Origin: Dichetophora obliterata
Lineage: Eukaryota; Arthropoda; Insecta; Diptera; Sciomyzidae
DNA length: 64,000 nt
Assembly: GCA_963920525.1 (NCBI GenBank)
Contig: OY986435.1
Coordinates: 273,699,348-273,763,347, forward strand
Reading direction: 5' to 3'
Positions 11,000 to 22,345 of this stretch are shown in pieces. Both the position numbers and the translations under genes were made by a program. The notes under the pieces are model-generated. The model was not told where the DNA came from. It ran no database searches and saw only the letters and a program-made list of their open reading frames with translations. How positions within the stretch are numbered: position 1 is the stretch's first letter; the number at the start of each line of letters is the position of its first letter.

Positions 11000-12265
11000 G
11001 GTTAGGTTAAGGTGGCGGCCGGTTTTTGACATAGATCAGATAATTAGTTGTGATCTACGATAGTAGATGATCTACGATAGTAGTAGATGCGATCTACTCC
11101 TCCTATCTTGCTCTCCTAGGCACTGTCACGGAACCATCCAGTAGTAATAATAAAAAGAAGCAGTAGACGCTTATCGACTACCTTCTCAAGATCCCAGAGA
11201 TTATAAAAAAGGCTATCTTCCTCATTCCTGCAACTCCTACAGAAGTCATTAACAAAGACCCGCATTCTAAGGGCAGGCCTACCTAAAAGAGAGTGTCCTG
11301 TTATAATGACCATCAGAATGGAGAGTTCTTTACTTGTCATTTAAGGCAGCTTCTTCGTGCGTTTTCCAGCAAAACTGGGCCACATCTGTCTAGCTGTGTT
11401 GAAGGTGCTGCTTTGTTCCATGTCAGGCAGCAGCGGTACCGTGTTAATTACTCTATCGAGCTCATCCGCTCTACAATTTCCATAAATTTCCTTATGGTCC
11501 GGTACGCAAACCAGATGTATGTCGAACTCATCAGCCATCTCATTAAGAGACGAGTGACATTTAAAGGCTGTTGGTGCTGTCAGGTGATGTCCGTAAAAAT
11601 GTAGATATCTTTAGTTGATATCTCATTATATCTCAGCCTTTCCACAGCTGTAATAATGATCATTATTTCCGCCTGGAAGACGCTGCAATGATCTGGCAGT
11701 CTAAATGAGGTTCTGATGTCCAGATCCATAGAAAAAACACCTCTCCCGACTTTGCTGGGAATTTTTGAGCCATCAGTAAAAATATGCCCGCCAACTTGGT
11801 TTAGCGGCAGAAACCCATCCATTTTACTCTGGTAAGGATTACTGTGTGGAAGAAATTCTCGAATGTGGGAGTAGCAATAGTGTAGTCGATGTTGCGAGGA
11901 ACTGCTTCTGCAAAATCGATAGTAGAGGAGTGACCTGTGTATCTTTTCACTATGATATCGAATGGTACTATGTGAATAACTGCATTTAGCATACCAGATG
12001 AAGTGGTCCTAAGTGCTCCGCTGATATACGAGTATATGGCCGCAGTACAATCCCTAGCAATTTGAAATATGACTGTGTTTTTTGCCTCACTGTAGCTTTA
12101 TAAATCCATCATGCAATATTCTGGGTAAGTCGCCAGCTTAACTTTCTATTTAAAATAACTCCCGAGTATTTTGACTCTTCCACGTAGTATAACTAATGCC
12201 ACAAAAACGTAGAGTAATTATGCGCGGAAGCTTGCATTTCCTCCTTAAAAGAACTAGTTTTTTTC
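11000..12265 (-). pseudogene. I/Loa-like LINE 3' part: RNase H and C-terminal domain
   Basis: On the minus strand, 11580-11822 reads FTDGSK and LPDHCSVFQAEI, the RNase H domain found in I, Loa and related non-LTR elements. It continues in another frame at 11341-11538 (CVPDHKEIYGNCRADELDR, the conserved H...GN..AD block) and ends with a cysteine motif CRSCRNEEDS...LWDL at 11116-11340. Frames shift between segments, so it is inactive. The region upstream of RNase H is missing or unrecognisable; the element is a 5'-truncated copy. It sits inside mariner with its 3' end at the left, next to a GGTTAGGTTAGGTTAAGG stretch. Confidence 0.75.
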
Positions 12266-12825
12266 TTACTAATTCAACAAAAACTGAATCAGAAAAATTA
12301 CTCAGCCTAATTTATAGCATCTAGAGCAGAATAAAACAGATGTTACGAATCGTTTTATGACTATGGATGAGACTTGGATCTACCACTGTGATCCTGAAGG
12401 AAAACAAGAATGTTTACAGTGGACTACTTAAAGGTGGTTATTCAGCACTAAAACAGGTAAAGTCACAACGATCGGCAAGAAAACTTAGCGACTACTACCT
12501 ATTTAGAAACTTGAAACCATTCCTTAATGAAAAGCGTGTAACGTCGAATGAAGACGCTATTGCAGTTATGTATCTATTTAAGTTTATGTACATAACATTA
12601 TAACAGACAAGACGTTATAGTATTAAGATTCAACTTGAACTCGATAAAAAATATTTACAGAATTCAATGTAAATAATTAATAAACATAAATACATTACAA
12701 AATATTCGACATGTACCAAAAACCATGTTTTTAAAACTTTCTTTTGACATAGTAATTATAGGAATAGGAAACTTTAAAGACAAGTCATTCAATAATTGAC
12801 TTATTATTTTATTAGTTCAATAATC

Positions 12826-13055
12826 GATTTAACCCCTTGAGACACTATCAAAGTCACTTCTCTGCAGACAATGGCAAACCTCAGAAAGTAAAAATTTCCA
12901 TGTAAAGAGAACATAAGTCGTTTGGAATCGGCATAAAACACGTAGGTTCTCCATGATTTGTGATCAAACATTTTAATAACATGCACAACACAATTGATCA
13001 ATAGAAGCTAGGTCAAAGTCCGTGCAAGGGCTGGAACGGCCAGTTTATTTATTTT
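12826..13055 (+). mobile_element. SINE-A copy 2, 5' truncated
   Basis: Matches the 3' two thirds of the SINE-A at 22346-22690: CTCTGCAGACAATGGCAAAC, CACGTAGGTTCTCC, AACACAATTGATCAATAGAAGC and AGGGCTGGAACGGCCAGTTT, ending in a T/A-rich tail. The A and B boxes are missing. It lies about 170 bp past the mariner relic. Confidence 0.75.
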
Positions 13056-13149
13056 TTTTATTTAAGACGATCAAATTATTATAAGAACCTAATGAGTCAT
13101 GAAACTTTAATACATTATCCAAATGAGAGACGTATATAGCATCCGAACT

Positions 13150-13530
13150 ATGTTTTAGAACGCACGTAAGAGGCACATATATAAAGGGTTCCACCGGATA
13201 CCAGCTTTCGAGATACAGAGTTGATCAAACATAGAGCCAGCATTCTTTAGGATACATATATTAGAGCGCAAAGCACGTTTGACTGCAATAAAAATACCAC
13301 CTCCACGTGTGAGACCAGTCTTTACAGCATCTTTATCTTTGGGATACACTTGATAGATGGTAATATTAAAAAATTTTCAAAAAAAATCAAAGTTCAGCCA
13401 TGTTTCAATAAAAACAGTTATGTCAAAATTACCACAATATGTACAATTATTGTAAAGATAGAACTAGCTTCAGTTCTTATATCAGGCATGTTTTTAAAGT
13501 CAAGGTGAAGAGTACGATTGACACCATAGC
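13150..13530 (-). pseudogene. Non-LTR retrotransposon endonuclease relic
   Basis: The minus strand carries the N-terminal half of an APE-type endonuclease in broken frames: ETWLN near 13400, then YPKDKD and RGGGIFIAVKRAL at 13155-13349, with FDQLCIS after it. These match the ETWL and GGGVLIAV signatures of Jockey/CR1/I-group LINEs. At least two frameshifts separate ETWLN from the GGG block, and the reverse transcriptase is absent. It may belong to the same family as the LINE at 18135, but the two do not overlap, so this cannot be tested here. Confidence 0.65.
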
Positions 13531-14769
13531 TCAGCATTATTTTATCAATCTCATCGATCTTACTTTAACCCATTTCCAACCGGTGTTCGAGTTATCGAAC
13601 GTATAATTTGTCCATTTTCAATATTTTTTTTAACTATGAAGGTAAATGATATTAGGAAGATCTTTGATATCTTATATTACTTTGTATCGTTGGCTATTTG
13701 AAAAAATTATTCACCACCACCCGTAATTTCCAGGCGGTGGGAGGTGTTGTTGAAAAATACCTTGCAAATAGACCTTTCTTGTAAATAATATTAAATATGT
13801 ATGTATAGTTAAAAAAAAAGTAATGATGAGACCTTTTAGCCAAAAGACAAAGCTATCTTTTGCAATAAAAAAAATCAAGACCTGGCTACACCTGGGTAAA
13901 ACATGTATGAGTCAAAGTTACAGCGCCTTAACCATTTCTATTGTGTTAACACGAAAAAGAGAAATGGGAAAAGCGCCAACGTTCGATTTATAGAACATAT
14001 GATTTTTTGGCATAACGAAATAAAAGATGGCTTTTAAATTTTTTTGATGACTGATTTGGAATCAGGGGACCCTAATTATTTTAGAAATATACTTTATATC
14101 AAAAAATTCAACAATTTTTGCAGCGCGGCAGAAAATGGGTAAAAAGTTTTCAAAAAGCCGAACACGAAGATTTACTGGTCAAAGAGAAGGCTTGATAATT
14201 TCATTATAGAGATGTGCTGAAATACTCAACTTAACAAGCTTATTGTCAGGACAAATGAATTCGAGAAATGGACGCATGTTTAACTACACATGAAATAAAA
14301 TTTTGCAATCTTCCAGAAAATCATTACAGAGATCGTATAACATTATTGGAAAATTAAGTGTATTAAAGTTGATGTAGATTACATTGAATAAAAGGAACTA
14401 AATTCTTTTAAAATTTGACATTCTTTGACTTTGGCTTTCAATACTTTTAAAACAACCTATATAAAAAGACTCGATATATTCAGTCCTTTATGGCCCTTGG
14501 TGTGGGTTCAAATTTCGGTGAAATCTCAAAATTTTAAAGTATGCTTCAGTGATTGGTTTAACGATCACATCAAGATTCACTTCGATCAATTCGGTTGTGT
14601 AGCTCTACAGATAACTTGACGCTGCTGGAAAACCAGTTATTTTTCACACAATTTGGCTGGAAGAATACTATTTAAAAAAATGTGAGTTTAGAATATTGTT
14701 TTTAATTTTTTATGTTAAAAATATTAATATTAGCTGCATTAAAATTAGCTGCAAGGCAATAAAACGCAT
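13531..14769. other. AT-rich spacer
   Basis: No gene recognised. There is a GC-richer hairpin near 13727-13745 (CCACCACCC ... GGCGGTGGGAGGTG). TTAACCCATTTCC at 13565 and GAAAATGGGTAA at 14131 could be degraded piggyBac-like ends, but the right side lacks TTAA. Confidence 0.3.
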
Positions 14770-15176
14770 CCGAGTAAAAATATAAGCGGGCAAGTAGCGG
14801 TCGAACATGTGCCACAAGGCCGTAGAAGAGTCAAACATGGCCTAAAATAATCCAAAAAGCCTAGCAGCCAAAAATAGGGTCAAACAACGGCCGTACAAGG
14901 CCTGAAGAAAATTGTACGGCCGCTGTTCGCCCGTTGAGTGTGGCGCAAAATAATTTTTTTAAATGAAGTTAGTTGTTGGAATTTTTAATTCCTCATGATG
15001 TTATAATTTTCATCGAAAAACTGATCATTTTCATAGTAAAATAATCACTGTTCGGCCGATGTATGGCTGCTGTTTGACTGCTGTACGACCCTAGTACGAC
15101 GGATAAAAATATTTTAAATTCGGCCTTGTTCAGCCGCTGTTTGGCCTTAGCTAAAAAAATTTTTATTTTTACTCGG
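14770..15176. mobile_element. GGCC-rich foldback element
   Basis: Ends are inverted: CCGAGTAAAAATATAAG on the left and CCGAGTAAAAATAAAAA read from the right. Inside, both arms are built from degenerate short units such as GGCCGTACAAGGCCTG, GTTCGGCCGATG, GGTCGAAC and GCTGTACGACC, making it much richer in GC than its surroundings. No transposase. The arrangement (inverted ends with subrepeats) is like foldback elements; target duplication not resolved. Confidence 0.65.
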
Positions 15177-15515
15177 GGAAACATAAAGACAGCAATAAAT
15201 TGACGTGCACACCAGCCTACTTACTATTCACCAGCATAGATAGAGACTTAAAATACCAACAACAAGCCTCCCTGATATGCACAAGCAAATAATGCAGACA
15301 ACTGCCGAAAATATACAGATGGCAACAACTATTTTAAGCAAGTATAGTAGACTTAACTGTAAAAACAACATTAAGCTGGCAAATAAACAAGCCAACATAC
15401 TCAACATAAGCCAGCAGCCAAAAAAATCAATTGATAATTATTTGGTATAATTCCTAACAAATTCTTTCACTGAAATAAATAATAGGTTGCGCCAAAGCCA
15501 ATAAAACCACATACC

Positions 15516-16923
15516 CAGTGTTGCCAGATTTTGGGAGAGACCACTCCCATTTTTACCATGCATTTCAATAAGTTTTCCTCGCTCTTCCCTTAACATTTTC
15601 CCGTTTTTTCCACTATTTTAAAGCAAATTAAAGGAAAATTAACGACATTTTATTTCTTGCGTCAGTGTTTTGGTTTTATAAGAGCCATAACAATATAAAC
15701 CTTAGTAATGTAATTAAAAATATGCCTTCAAAAAATATATTGCATTTATTACTTTTACATATTACTTGAGTGCTACCGCAAACACTTCCTTTTGATCTCT
15801 TTTCCTATGCAATTTTGATTTTTCATAGGTATTTTGGTGTGTAAGATACCATTTACGAAACGGTTGTCTAACCGATTTCTTATATCAGTTCTATTTAAGT
15901 TTATGGCATACAAACCTCTCTCAGCGCATGCACCGCTATGTGGAAGAAAAAAATAAACGAGATAAATTTTTAATTTTTGGGAATATTTTACTTGTAGTTG
16001 CAAATTTCATATTTTTAACATAATGCTAAAAATTTTGCACATTTTTATTTTTTGCATACATTAATATTTCTCAGTGACCTATATTCTAAGTTGCGATAAA
16101 TAAATTCAGATTTTTTGCATAAATGAGGAAAATAAAAGCACAACGGAACTAATTAGGGATACGTTTTATTTTTCAAAACGATAGGGCTAACTAATGCGAA
16201 AAGTATAAACAAATGCTCCGCCATCGTCCAAGATATTAAATCTTTTAAAAGCTCGCAGTTTTACTTACCAATTTTTCATAATTTGGCAAGCAAATAAATC
16301 AAATGACGCTGAGCAGAGAACAAACTACGTTTGAGTTTACAGCTGATGACAACCCAAATGAATTTAAATGAAATATTTTTAGGAGATGGTAAGAGTTTTT
16401 ACCACCCACGATGAAACGAAAAATTTCATGTTAAATAAAACAAGCGTCCGATTCGTCTGAAGACTTTAACAAGAGTGATTTATTTAATTCAAATATTAGT
16501 TCAGAAGCTGAGAACAAATGCGATATAATAAGATATTAAAAAATGAGCAAAATTCAAGATGAGTAAATGAAAATTTAAGATAACTTTATAAAATTAGAAT
16601 TGAAGATTACTTTGTAAAAGGAAATATTTATAGCATTATAGCGTGAGAGGGTCGTGCTCCGAACAAAATACATATCTAGGTTAATTCAAATAGTACTAAA
16701 ATTAAATTAAAACTCAAGATGATTCAGATAATTTTTCAATGTAAATAAATACAAGATGTAAAAAATTTATAACATAGTTTATTGATTTTGTAACAAAATA
16801 ACTCTTTTTCACAGAAACGTGGTCAATGTCGTTTTCCTCGTTTTTAAGAGTGTTATTCCCGTTTTCCCTTTTGGGTTGAAAATTTCTGCAAAACGGGGAA
16901 AATTCCCTTTTCTGGCAACACTG
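15516..16923. mobile_element. Non-autonomous hAT-type element, CAGTGTTGCCAG ends
   Basis: Ends CAGTGTTGCCAGA and its complement TCTGGCAACACTG, 1408 bp apart. Flanking octamers are CACATACC (15508-15515) and CACATATC (16924-16931), 7 of 8 identical, which fits an old 8-bp duplication. Subterminal TTCCC/GGGAA-rich sequence is shared between arms. Only short frames lie inside, none resembling a transposase, so it depends on an element elsewhere. Confidence 0.75.
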
Positions 16924-17160
16924 CACATATCCATGAAAGTCTATGTGCATTGCACTGACTTTGGTAATAATTAGTTCATTATACAACATCTGCACATATC
17001 TCTAACATTTTTTGTGCACTGGACTGATTTTGTGGCGAACCAGCTTGCTGATGCATCCCTCCGAGTCTCTGCTTGTCTAGGGTTCTGTGCATTGCACTGA
17101 ATTTGGCAAGAATCAGTTATTGGTCATTCAACAAAGTCTGCACATATCATTCATTATTGC
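16924..17160 (+). repeat. Degenerate tandem repeat with GCACATATC
   Basis: CTGCACATATC occurs at 16921, 16991 and 17140 and TGTGCATTGCACTGA-like words at 16949, 17021 (changed) and 17085, in the same order with TTTGGTAAT/TTTGGCAAGAAT and AACAWMRTCTG between. This suggests two to three decayed units of roughly 70-150 bp. Confidence 0.45.
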
Positions 17161-17594
17161 TATGTTATTGTTTTTGTACTATAGTGAGGACCGATAAATG
17201 GTTCTTTCCCCAGTCCTTGCGCCTGTTGATTGTCTGACTGACTATAATATTAATTCTGAGAATTAGTTCTAATGGTCCAGTTAGCCTAGCATGGCATAGC
17301 AGCGCATTCAATGCAGGTAAGCGGCTAGCACACAGCAAAATAAATGGTGATTATGTAAAACATAGTCATATAGTCAAAATAGAACAATATAATAAGAACA
17401 CGGAGAAAACTGTTTGCTAAATTTGTATTGTGGTTAAGCAAAACTTGGGCTTGAATCTGAGCCACTTCAATATTATGCTAGATTTCAGTTATTATAAATT
17501 GGAATTTCAAATTTTGATTAGGCTTTGCTGAAATCTTGCATATTTTTGAAGTGAAATAATTATTAATATTAAATTAAATTGAAAAATTAAAACC

Positions 17595-17662
17595 AACTGG
17601 ATATTTGAACCTCGGCCGCGTGAGTGTAAGTGCATGGGCTTATCCATTCGACCATCGCAGTT
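17595..17662 (-). pseudogene. tRNA-like relic (A and B boxes)
   Basis: The minus strand has TGGTCGAATGG (17643-17653), a good A box, and GGTTCAAATATCC (17599-17611), a B box with a small change, about 32 bases apart. Flanks are AT-rich with no clear acceptor stem. It is probably the head of a SINE or an old tRNA pseudogene. Confidence 0.5.
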
Positions 17663-18134
17663 GTTAACCAATCGTCGCCTAATTTGCTTCATTAAGAATA
17701 AACGTGTGCTCGTGTGTTTAGAAGAAATTTGCTTGAATTTAGTAAAAATTTGATATTTGAGGTTATAATAACCTAGCAAATATTTGCTTGAAGTAAGTAC
17801 ACAGAGAAAAAAAATTGAGTAGATACAATTGTATTTTGCATTTAGATAAATTCATAAAAAGCTTTGTTGTTACAACAAAAAACTTGTTAGGGTAGCAAAA
17901 ATAATGAAGATTGTAAAATTTTAGCCTCGTAAGAGTAAAAAAAAATTTGTTTCTTTAACAGTTTAATATTTGTTGATCCATTTTAATTATAAACTTGTTA
18001 TGTCAACTCCAAAATTATTTGTTTATAGTGTTTATGCATTTGTTTTCGGTGACAAATAAACAAAGAAACTAAAAACAAAGAAATTCGTCAAAAGTTAGGA
18101 TAAAACAAGTTAAAGTGTTTCACAAGTTCTTGTT

Positions 18135-19711
18135 TTCTTGAGACTTGGAAAGCAGCGACAATCATTCCAATAGCCAAAAAAGTAATGCTCATGAAGCAGC
18201 TGATTTTCGCCCAGTAAGTCTCTTATCATCGTTGTCTCAAGTGTTGGAGTCTATAATGGCCGTGCAAATCTCGGAACACATAAAAAATATAATCTTATGT
18301 CCCCACTTCAGCTATTGTAAAAATCTTGGACGACATTAGACAGCCATATGATATGGGGCACATAAGCTTGCTGTGTCTGTTAGACTTTTCCAAAGCTTTT
18401 GATTCAGTTGATAATGCAGTTTTATGTCGGAAACTAGAGTTAGAATTTGGATTTTCTGATTCGGCGGTCAGTCTGTTATATAGTTATTTAGTCAAAAGGT
18501 CTCAAAGAATCAGGGTGGGAAATTGTTTGTCCGCTTTCAGAAATTTAACCTGTGGGGTACCTCAAGGCTCGGTACTTGGTCCGCTTTTATTTACTATGTT
18601 CATTAATGACATCTTCAGAATATGCAATCATGTTACCATGCATGCATATGCGGATGATCTTCAGTTGTACCTGTCCAGACCTATTGGTCACGTTGATGAT
18701 TTATGTATAAAAGTAAACGAAGACTTGTGCGAAATAACAAATTGGGCCAAAACTAACAACCTTATCCTTAATCCACTTAAATCATTTGTTTTGCCGGTTT
18801 TTAAATCTAGTTACTCCTTCCTTAATATACCGGAAATTTTCTTAGATGGTATCGAGCTCAAATTTGTTGATAAGGTTAAAAATCTCGGTTTTTATATAAA
18901 CTCCTCACTATCGTGCGAAGATCATGTAAATTCTGTTGTTAGCAAGGTTTATTATGTACTGCGTAATCTTAGGTGGACTGCATCATTTGTGCCTGTAGAG
19001 ACTAGATAAAAAATTAGTAATTCCGCTGATTGTGCCAATTATCTCCTACTCAGATATAGTGTATAGTAAAGTTGATTCCCGATCCAAGCTTAAGTTACAA
19101 CTTGTGTTTAATAATGCTGTAAGATACATTTTTGGTCTTAGAAAGTTTTACCGTATTAGTCACTTGAGTAACAAAGTACTCGGTTGCAACATCTTCAACT
19201 ATTTGAATGCTAGAAACTGCATCTTTTTACCAGATCTGCACTCGCACTCCCGACTACTTAATTGGAAAAGCTACAACTTTGTAGGTCAACTAGAAATCTG
19301 AATCTTTTAATCCCTACTTCTAATTTTTTTAAACTCTAACAGACTCTTTTACGTGAACGCCATCAGATTGTGGAATTCACTGCCTTTAAGTATAAAAATG
19401 TAATTTTCCAACATTTCTCTTAAGGATCTCTCTTTCACTAATTCTATGCAATTGCATTTAAAGAAACCTTAATGTAATTAAAATTACTTAATCTTTATTT
19501 GCTTTTATTCTTGATTTTATCGATTTTTCGATTTTTGTTTTGAATTAATTATTATTTTGATTGGATCTTTCAGTTAAATGATATTAATTGTATGAAGTTA
19601 AATTTTTAATTACTTTTTTTTGTTGTTTATCACTTGTTATTTTGTTATGTATCTATATTTTTATGCATTTTAAAGACTCTGTCTTACTTGTGAACATTTT
19701 CTTTAAATGAA

Positions 19712-19742
<31 letters not shown>

Positions 19743-19750
19743 AAAAATAT
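18135..19750 (+). pseudogene. 5'-truncated Jockey/CR1-type LINE with (AAAT)n tail
   Basis: Reverse transcriptase is recognisable in order: IPIAKK and FRPVSLLSSLSQVLE (about 18140-18260), LLDFSKAFDSVDN (near 18380), GVPQGSVLGPLLFTMFINDI (18555), AYADDLQLYL (18645-18675, catalytic YADD kept), and the thumb and C-terminal part up to about 19300 (SRSKLKLQLVFNNAVRYI, LNARNCIFL). One frameshift at about 18320 and stops near 19007 and 19300 inactivate it. The endonuclease is absent, a usual outcome of incomplete target-primed reverse transcription. The 3' end is an AAAT/AATA repeat at 19709-19740. The 7150-8230 relic is a close relative. Confidence 0.85.
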
Positions 19751-19869
19751 ATTAAAAAAGCTATACCTTAAAAAAACATATTAAAAAAGCTTACTTCCTG
19801 TTAAATAAATTGTAAATATTAAGATAAGATTATGAAATGTAACTATTGGTAGATATGATGTATTATGTA

Positions 19870-20927
19870 ACAGGGCAAGGATTCTACGCTACCCGTTGTC
19901 ATCTACGCTGTAGATTATACAGCGCTTAAACGAGGAGTATCTATGCTTAGTGCAGGGCCTCAAAGATGCTAGTGGAATACATAAAGACACGTTTACGTAT
20001 TACAGAGGGTGTAGATTTTGATCATCATTACGGCCGTGCCGTGCTCATGTTTGGCATTCCCTACACGCGCATCTTGAAAGCTCGACTACTTGCATGAACA
20101 GTTTCAAATAAGTGAAGATTATTTCGTAAAGGCGAATTTACACGATTCACTATCATCGTTCATTTTGGATGAATAATCTGAGTTGTAAAATGTAAATTGA
20201 GTTTCATCTTTAAAATGAAGATGATTGTCATCCACATTGAACAATGAAAGAAGTAGAAGGTCTTCCTACTTTTGATGAAAGTGAAAGCAAACTTTGAAAC
20301 TGATGTGTCAATCGTACTTAAACACAATTGAAAGGTGTTAACAAAATTTCAAGCAGAAAGTTTATATATTTTTTTATTTAATTGCTGAATAGCTTTTATT
20401 TATTTAATTTTTTTAAACGTCAATAAAATCAATCAGCCAACGAATATATTTAGACATTCAACACCGAATCATCCATCAAATTTCAAAATTACACTTTGAA
20501 TAATGTAAATTAAAAATGGATTCACTGTCATCGTTCAACGTTCACTACCATCGTTTTGAGTGAAATGTGTAAATTCGCCTTAGCATTCGATGCCATGCGA
20601 CGTACAGCAATGTGTGGGTCGAGTGCTGCTTGGCAAAACTGACGACGGTATCATGATCTTCGCGGACAAACGCTTTTCGCACCAAGTTAAACAAAGTCGT
20701 CTGCCCAAGTGAATACAGAAACATTTAGTAGATATATTCTGAAATCTAAGTACAGAGGAAAGCGTGCAGCTAGCTCGTCGTTGACTGAGACGCATGGCGC
20801 TGCCTTTTACGCGCGAGGATCAGCTGGGAATTTCATTGCTCACAGTAGAGTAGCTTGTGGGATGGAGAAGGAGAAGCTAGAGCGACAGGCGCAAGAAAAA
20901 GAGGGACTTGGTAAATTGTTACTCTAA
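19870..20927 (+). pseudogene. Xpd: Xpd/ERCC2 helicase C-terminal pseudogene
   Basis: XPD is the 5'-3' DNA helicase of TFIIH used in nucleotide excision repair and transcription. Here only about the last 250 residues of the family are represented, in several frames. Recognisable parts are [20 protein letters not shown] at about 20004-20063 and RILKARL after it, then [13 protein letters not shown], and, after an inserted MITE, FDAMRR, CVGRVLLGKTDDGIMIFADK at about 20603, PFTREDQLGISLLT at about 20808 and the tail KLERQAQEKEGLGK to TAA at 20927. Damage includes TGA for W in LPKW and in ARRWL, a TAG near TVEQL, lost VYTQS residues and frameshifts. The match before 20000 is weak. No intron is seen across the span, so it may be a retrocopy, but the functional gene structure would be needed. 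It lies just past the tail of a LINE. Confidence 0.85.
20129..20580. mobile_element. 452-bp MITE inserted in the Xpd pseudogene
   Basis: Ends AAGGCGAATTTACAC and GTGTAAATTCGCCT are inverted and TA flanks both sides (20127-20128, 20581-20582). The Xpd frame reads ...YFV to the left and AFDAM to the right, so deleting the element plus one TA restores the reading, which fixes the boundary. Subterminal TTCACTATCATCGTTCA-type repeats occur near both ends in inverted and direct orientation. No coding potential. TA duplication suggests a Tc1/mariner-type movement. Confidence 0.85.
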
Positions 20928-21498
20928 GTTGCTCAACGATAAATTGTCCGCCTTACAATATATATCGCTATATGAGTCACTTGTTTTCAGAACCAGGCCT
21001 AAGCTCATATCAAAAAATATGGATTTGTTCTTTTGCTTTTGGAAACCAGCGACTCAAATTTTACAGTTTAATTTGATCTATACCTTTTTGTTATATTAAA
21101 TAACCCTTTGACAATTTTCAACTTTTTCTAAAATGAAAGAAATTTGTTCATATAGAATTATACTTGGATTACAAAATCAAACAACCAAAATAACCACAGA
21201 GTTTGATCAGCGGATTCCAATAAAGAAGACAAAAAACTAAAGCGTGTATTTGCGTTTTTTTAATGCAATATTGAACATAGATCTTAAGATATAGACAATA
21301 TAAATTAGGCAATTTACTGACATAAATAGTGTAAAAACTTCGAAATATATGCGTTTTACATTTAGAGTGTTATTGACTAATTGAAAAATCTCTACAATAA
21401 ATGTTGTGAAATTTCACGATATTTATTGGCGATTTTGTAAAAAACCACGCTATGCAGCGAGTTTTTTCAATTTTGTCTGAAAATCAGCGTCTTTTGCC

Positions 21499-21622
21499 AA
21501 AATATGTATATTTAGTCTACTATTCACGCTACTTGAGCGTGTTTTCGCTCAGAGAGTCTTAAAATATGTATATGTTCTCTAATTTTCACACTATTTCAGC
21601 GTGTTCTCGCTCAGATAGTCCT
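21499..21622 (+). repeat. Two-copy 62-bp tandem repeat
   Basis: AAAATATGTATAT... followed by TTCACRCTA, AGCGTGTT and TCGCTCAGAKAGTC occurs at 21499 and again at 21561. The second copy differs at several positions. AAATCAGCGTCTTTTGCC just before may be part of an older third unit. Confidence 0.7.
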
Positions 21623-21689
21623 AAAAATGCTCCAGCAGCGGTATTTTACGCTTGTCCTTAAATAAGCCTCTCTGCTTTAACGTCATATG

Positions 21690-21870
21690 ATTTCAAAGAG
21701 TTTATTCGAACAAGTGTCAAATTATATACAACTTTAACAGTAGATTGGTCACAGCTTAATTACTCAAGCCTACTGATGTAGAAAGAGTAGCGCCTTCTGC
21801 TGAGTTATTGACTCTATACAGAGTTGTTGTTGTTGCCATGTTCAAAACATACTTGAGAGACTTCACGCAT
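21690..21870 (+). repeat. Dispersed repeat D, copy 1
   Basis: Shares GTTTATTC.AAC..GTGTCAAAT, GGTCACAGCTTAATTACTCAAG and CAGAGTTGTTGTTGTTGCC blocks with 46520-46740 and, partly inverted, with 62030-62310. No coding potential or recognised family; ends not defined. Confidence 0.55.
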
Positions 21871-22345
21871 TTCTAGCTTTTTTTTTAAGAGCAGACAAGA
21901 TTGCAAGAAATAATTTTAGAAGAGAGTTTTTGCAAGAGAGTGAAAGAAATAATTGTCGGTGAGAGGATTCACGCATTTTTAAAGATAAATATTTATAATT
22001 TTGCTCTATGGGACTTAACGACAATAAATGCAGGCAATCAGTTGCCAACAATTATTGTAGTTAATTCTCGTGAATTTTTGTAAGAGCGTAGTTTTTGTGT
22101 TTACAGACGTCCTGTTTTATGGGTTATTTGTGACCATTTTCACGAAAGATGGTAAAAAGGAATCAACAAATTGTAAAAAGCCATAAAAAAGAGCTTGAGG
22201 GTAAAACAATATTACAAAAATACTCGTTACGAAATTCCATAATAGGTCTGCGAACATAACAACTATGTCAAACGCTTATACTTAGAAGTTTTTTTACTCT
22301 CTATGTTAGTAAATCCCTAAATTTATCTTATCTAAATCTTAAGAT

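Larger units (their letters stand above)
10320..12660 (+). pseudogene. Mariner-family transposase relic with two nested insertions
   Basis: Three separated blocks are in order for a mariner transposase. Block 1 (about 10490-10644) reads FKRGRESVKDKPRSER and CEDRCLT, the helix-turn-helix and linker region. Block 2 (10891-10995) continues with IGISDELL and KELHKKKLFGK. Block 3 (12270-12600) has MTMDETWIYHCDPEGKQE, around the first catalytic aspartate, then SDYYLFRNLKPFLNEKR, the C-terminal block. The sequence from the second catalytic aspartate to the PDLAP part is deleted. Breaks between blocks 1/2 and 2/3 are exactly filled by the MITE at 10648-10887 and the LINE at 11000-12265, so both inserted into a pre-existing mariner. 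Frameshifts also occur. Exact mariner ends not located. Confidence 0.8.

Noticed and set aside
13565..14143. TTAACCCATTTCC ... GAAAATGGGTAA as a piggyBac-type element
   Set aside because: The right side lacks TTAA directly after GGG and the inverted match is only about ten bases.
17398..17815. CACGGAGAAAA and CACAGAGAAAA as ends of an element
   Set aside because: They are in the same direction, not inverted, and no duplication could be found.
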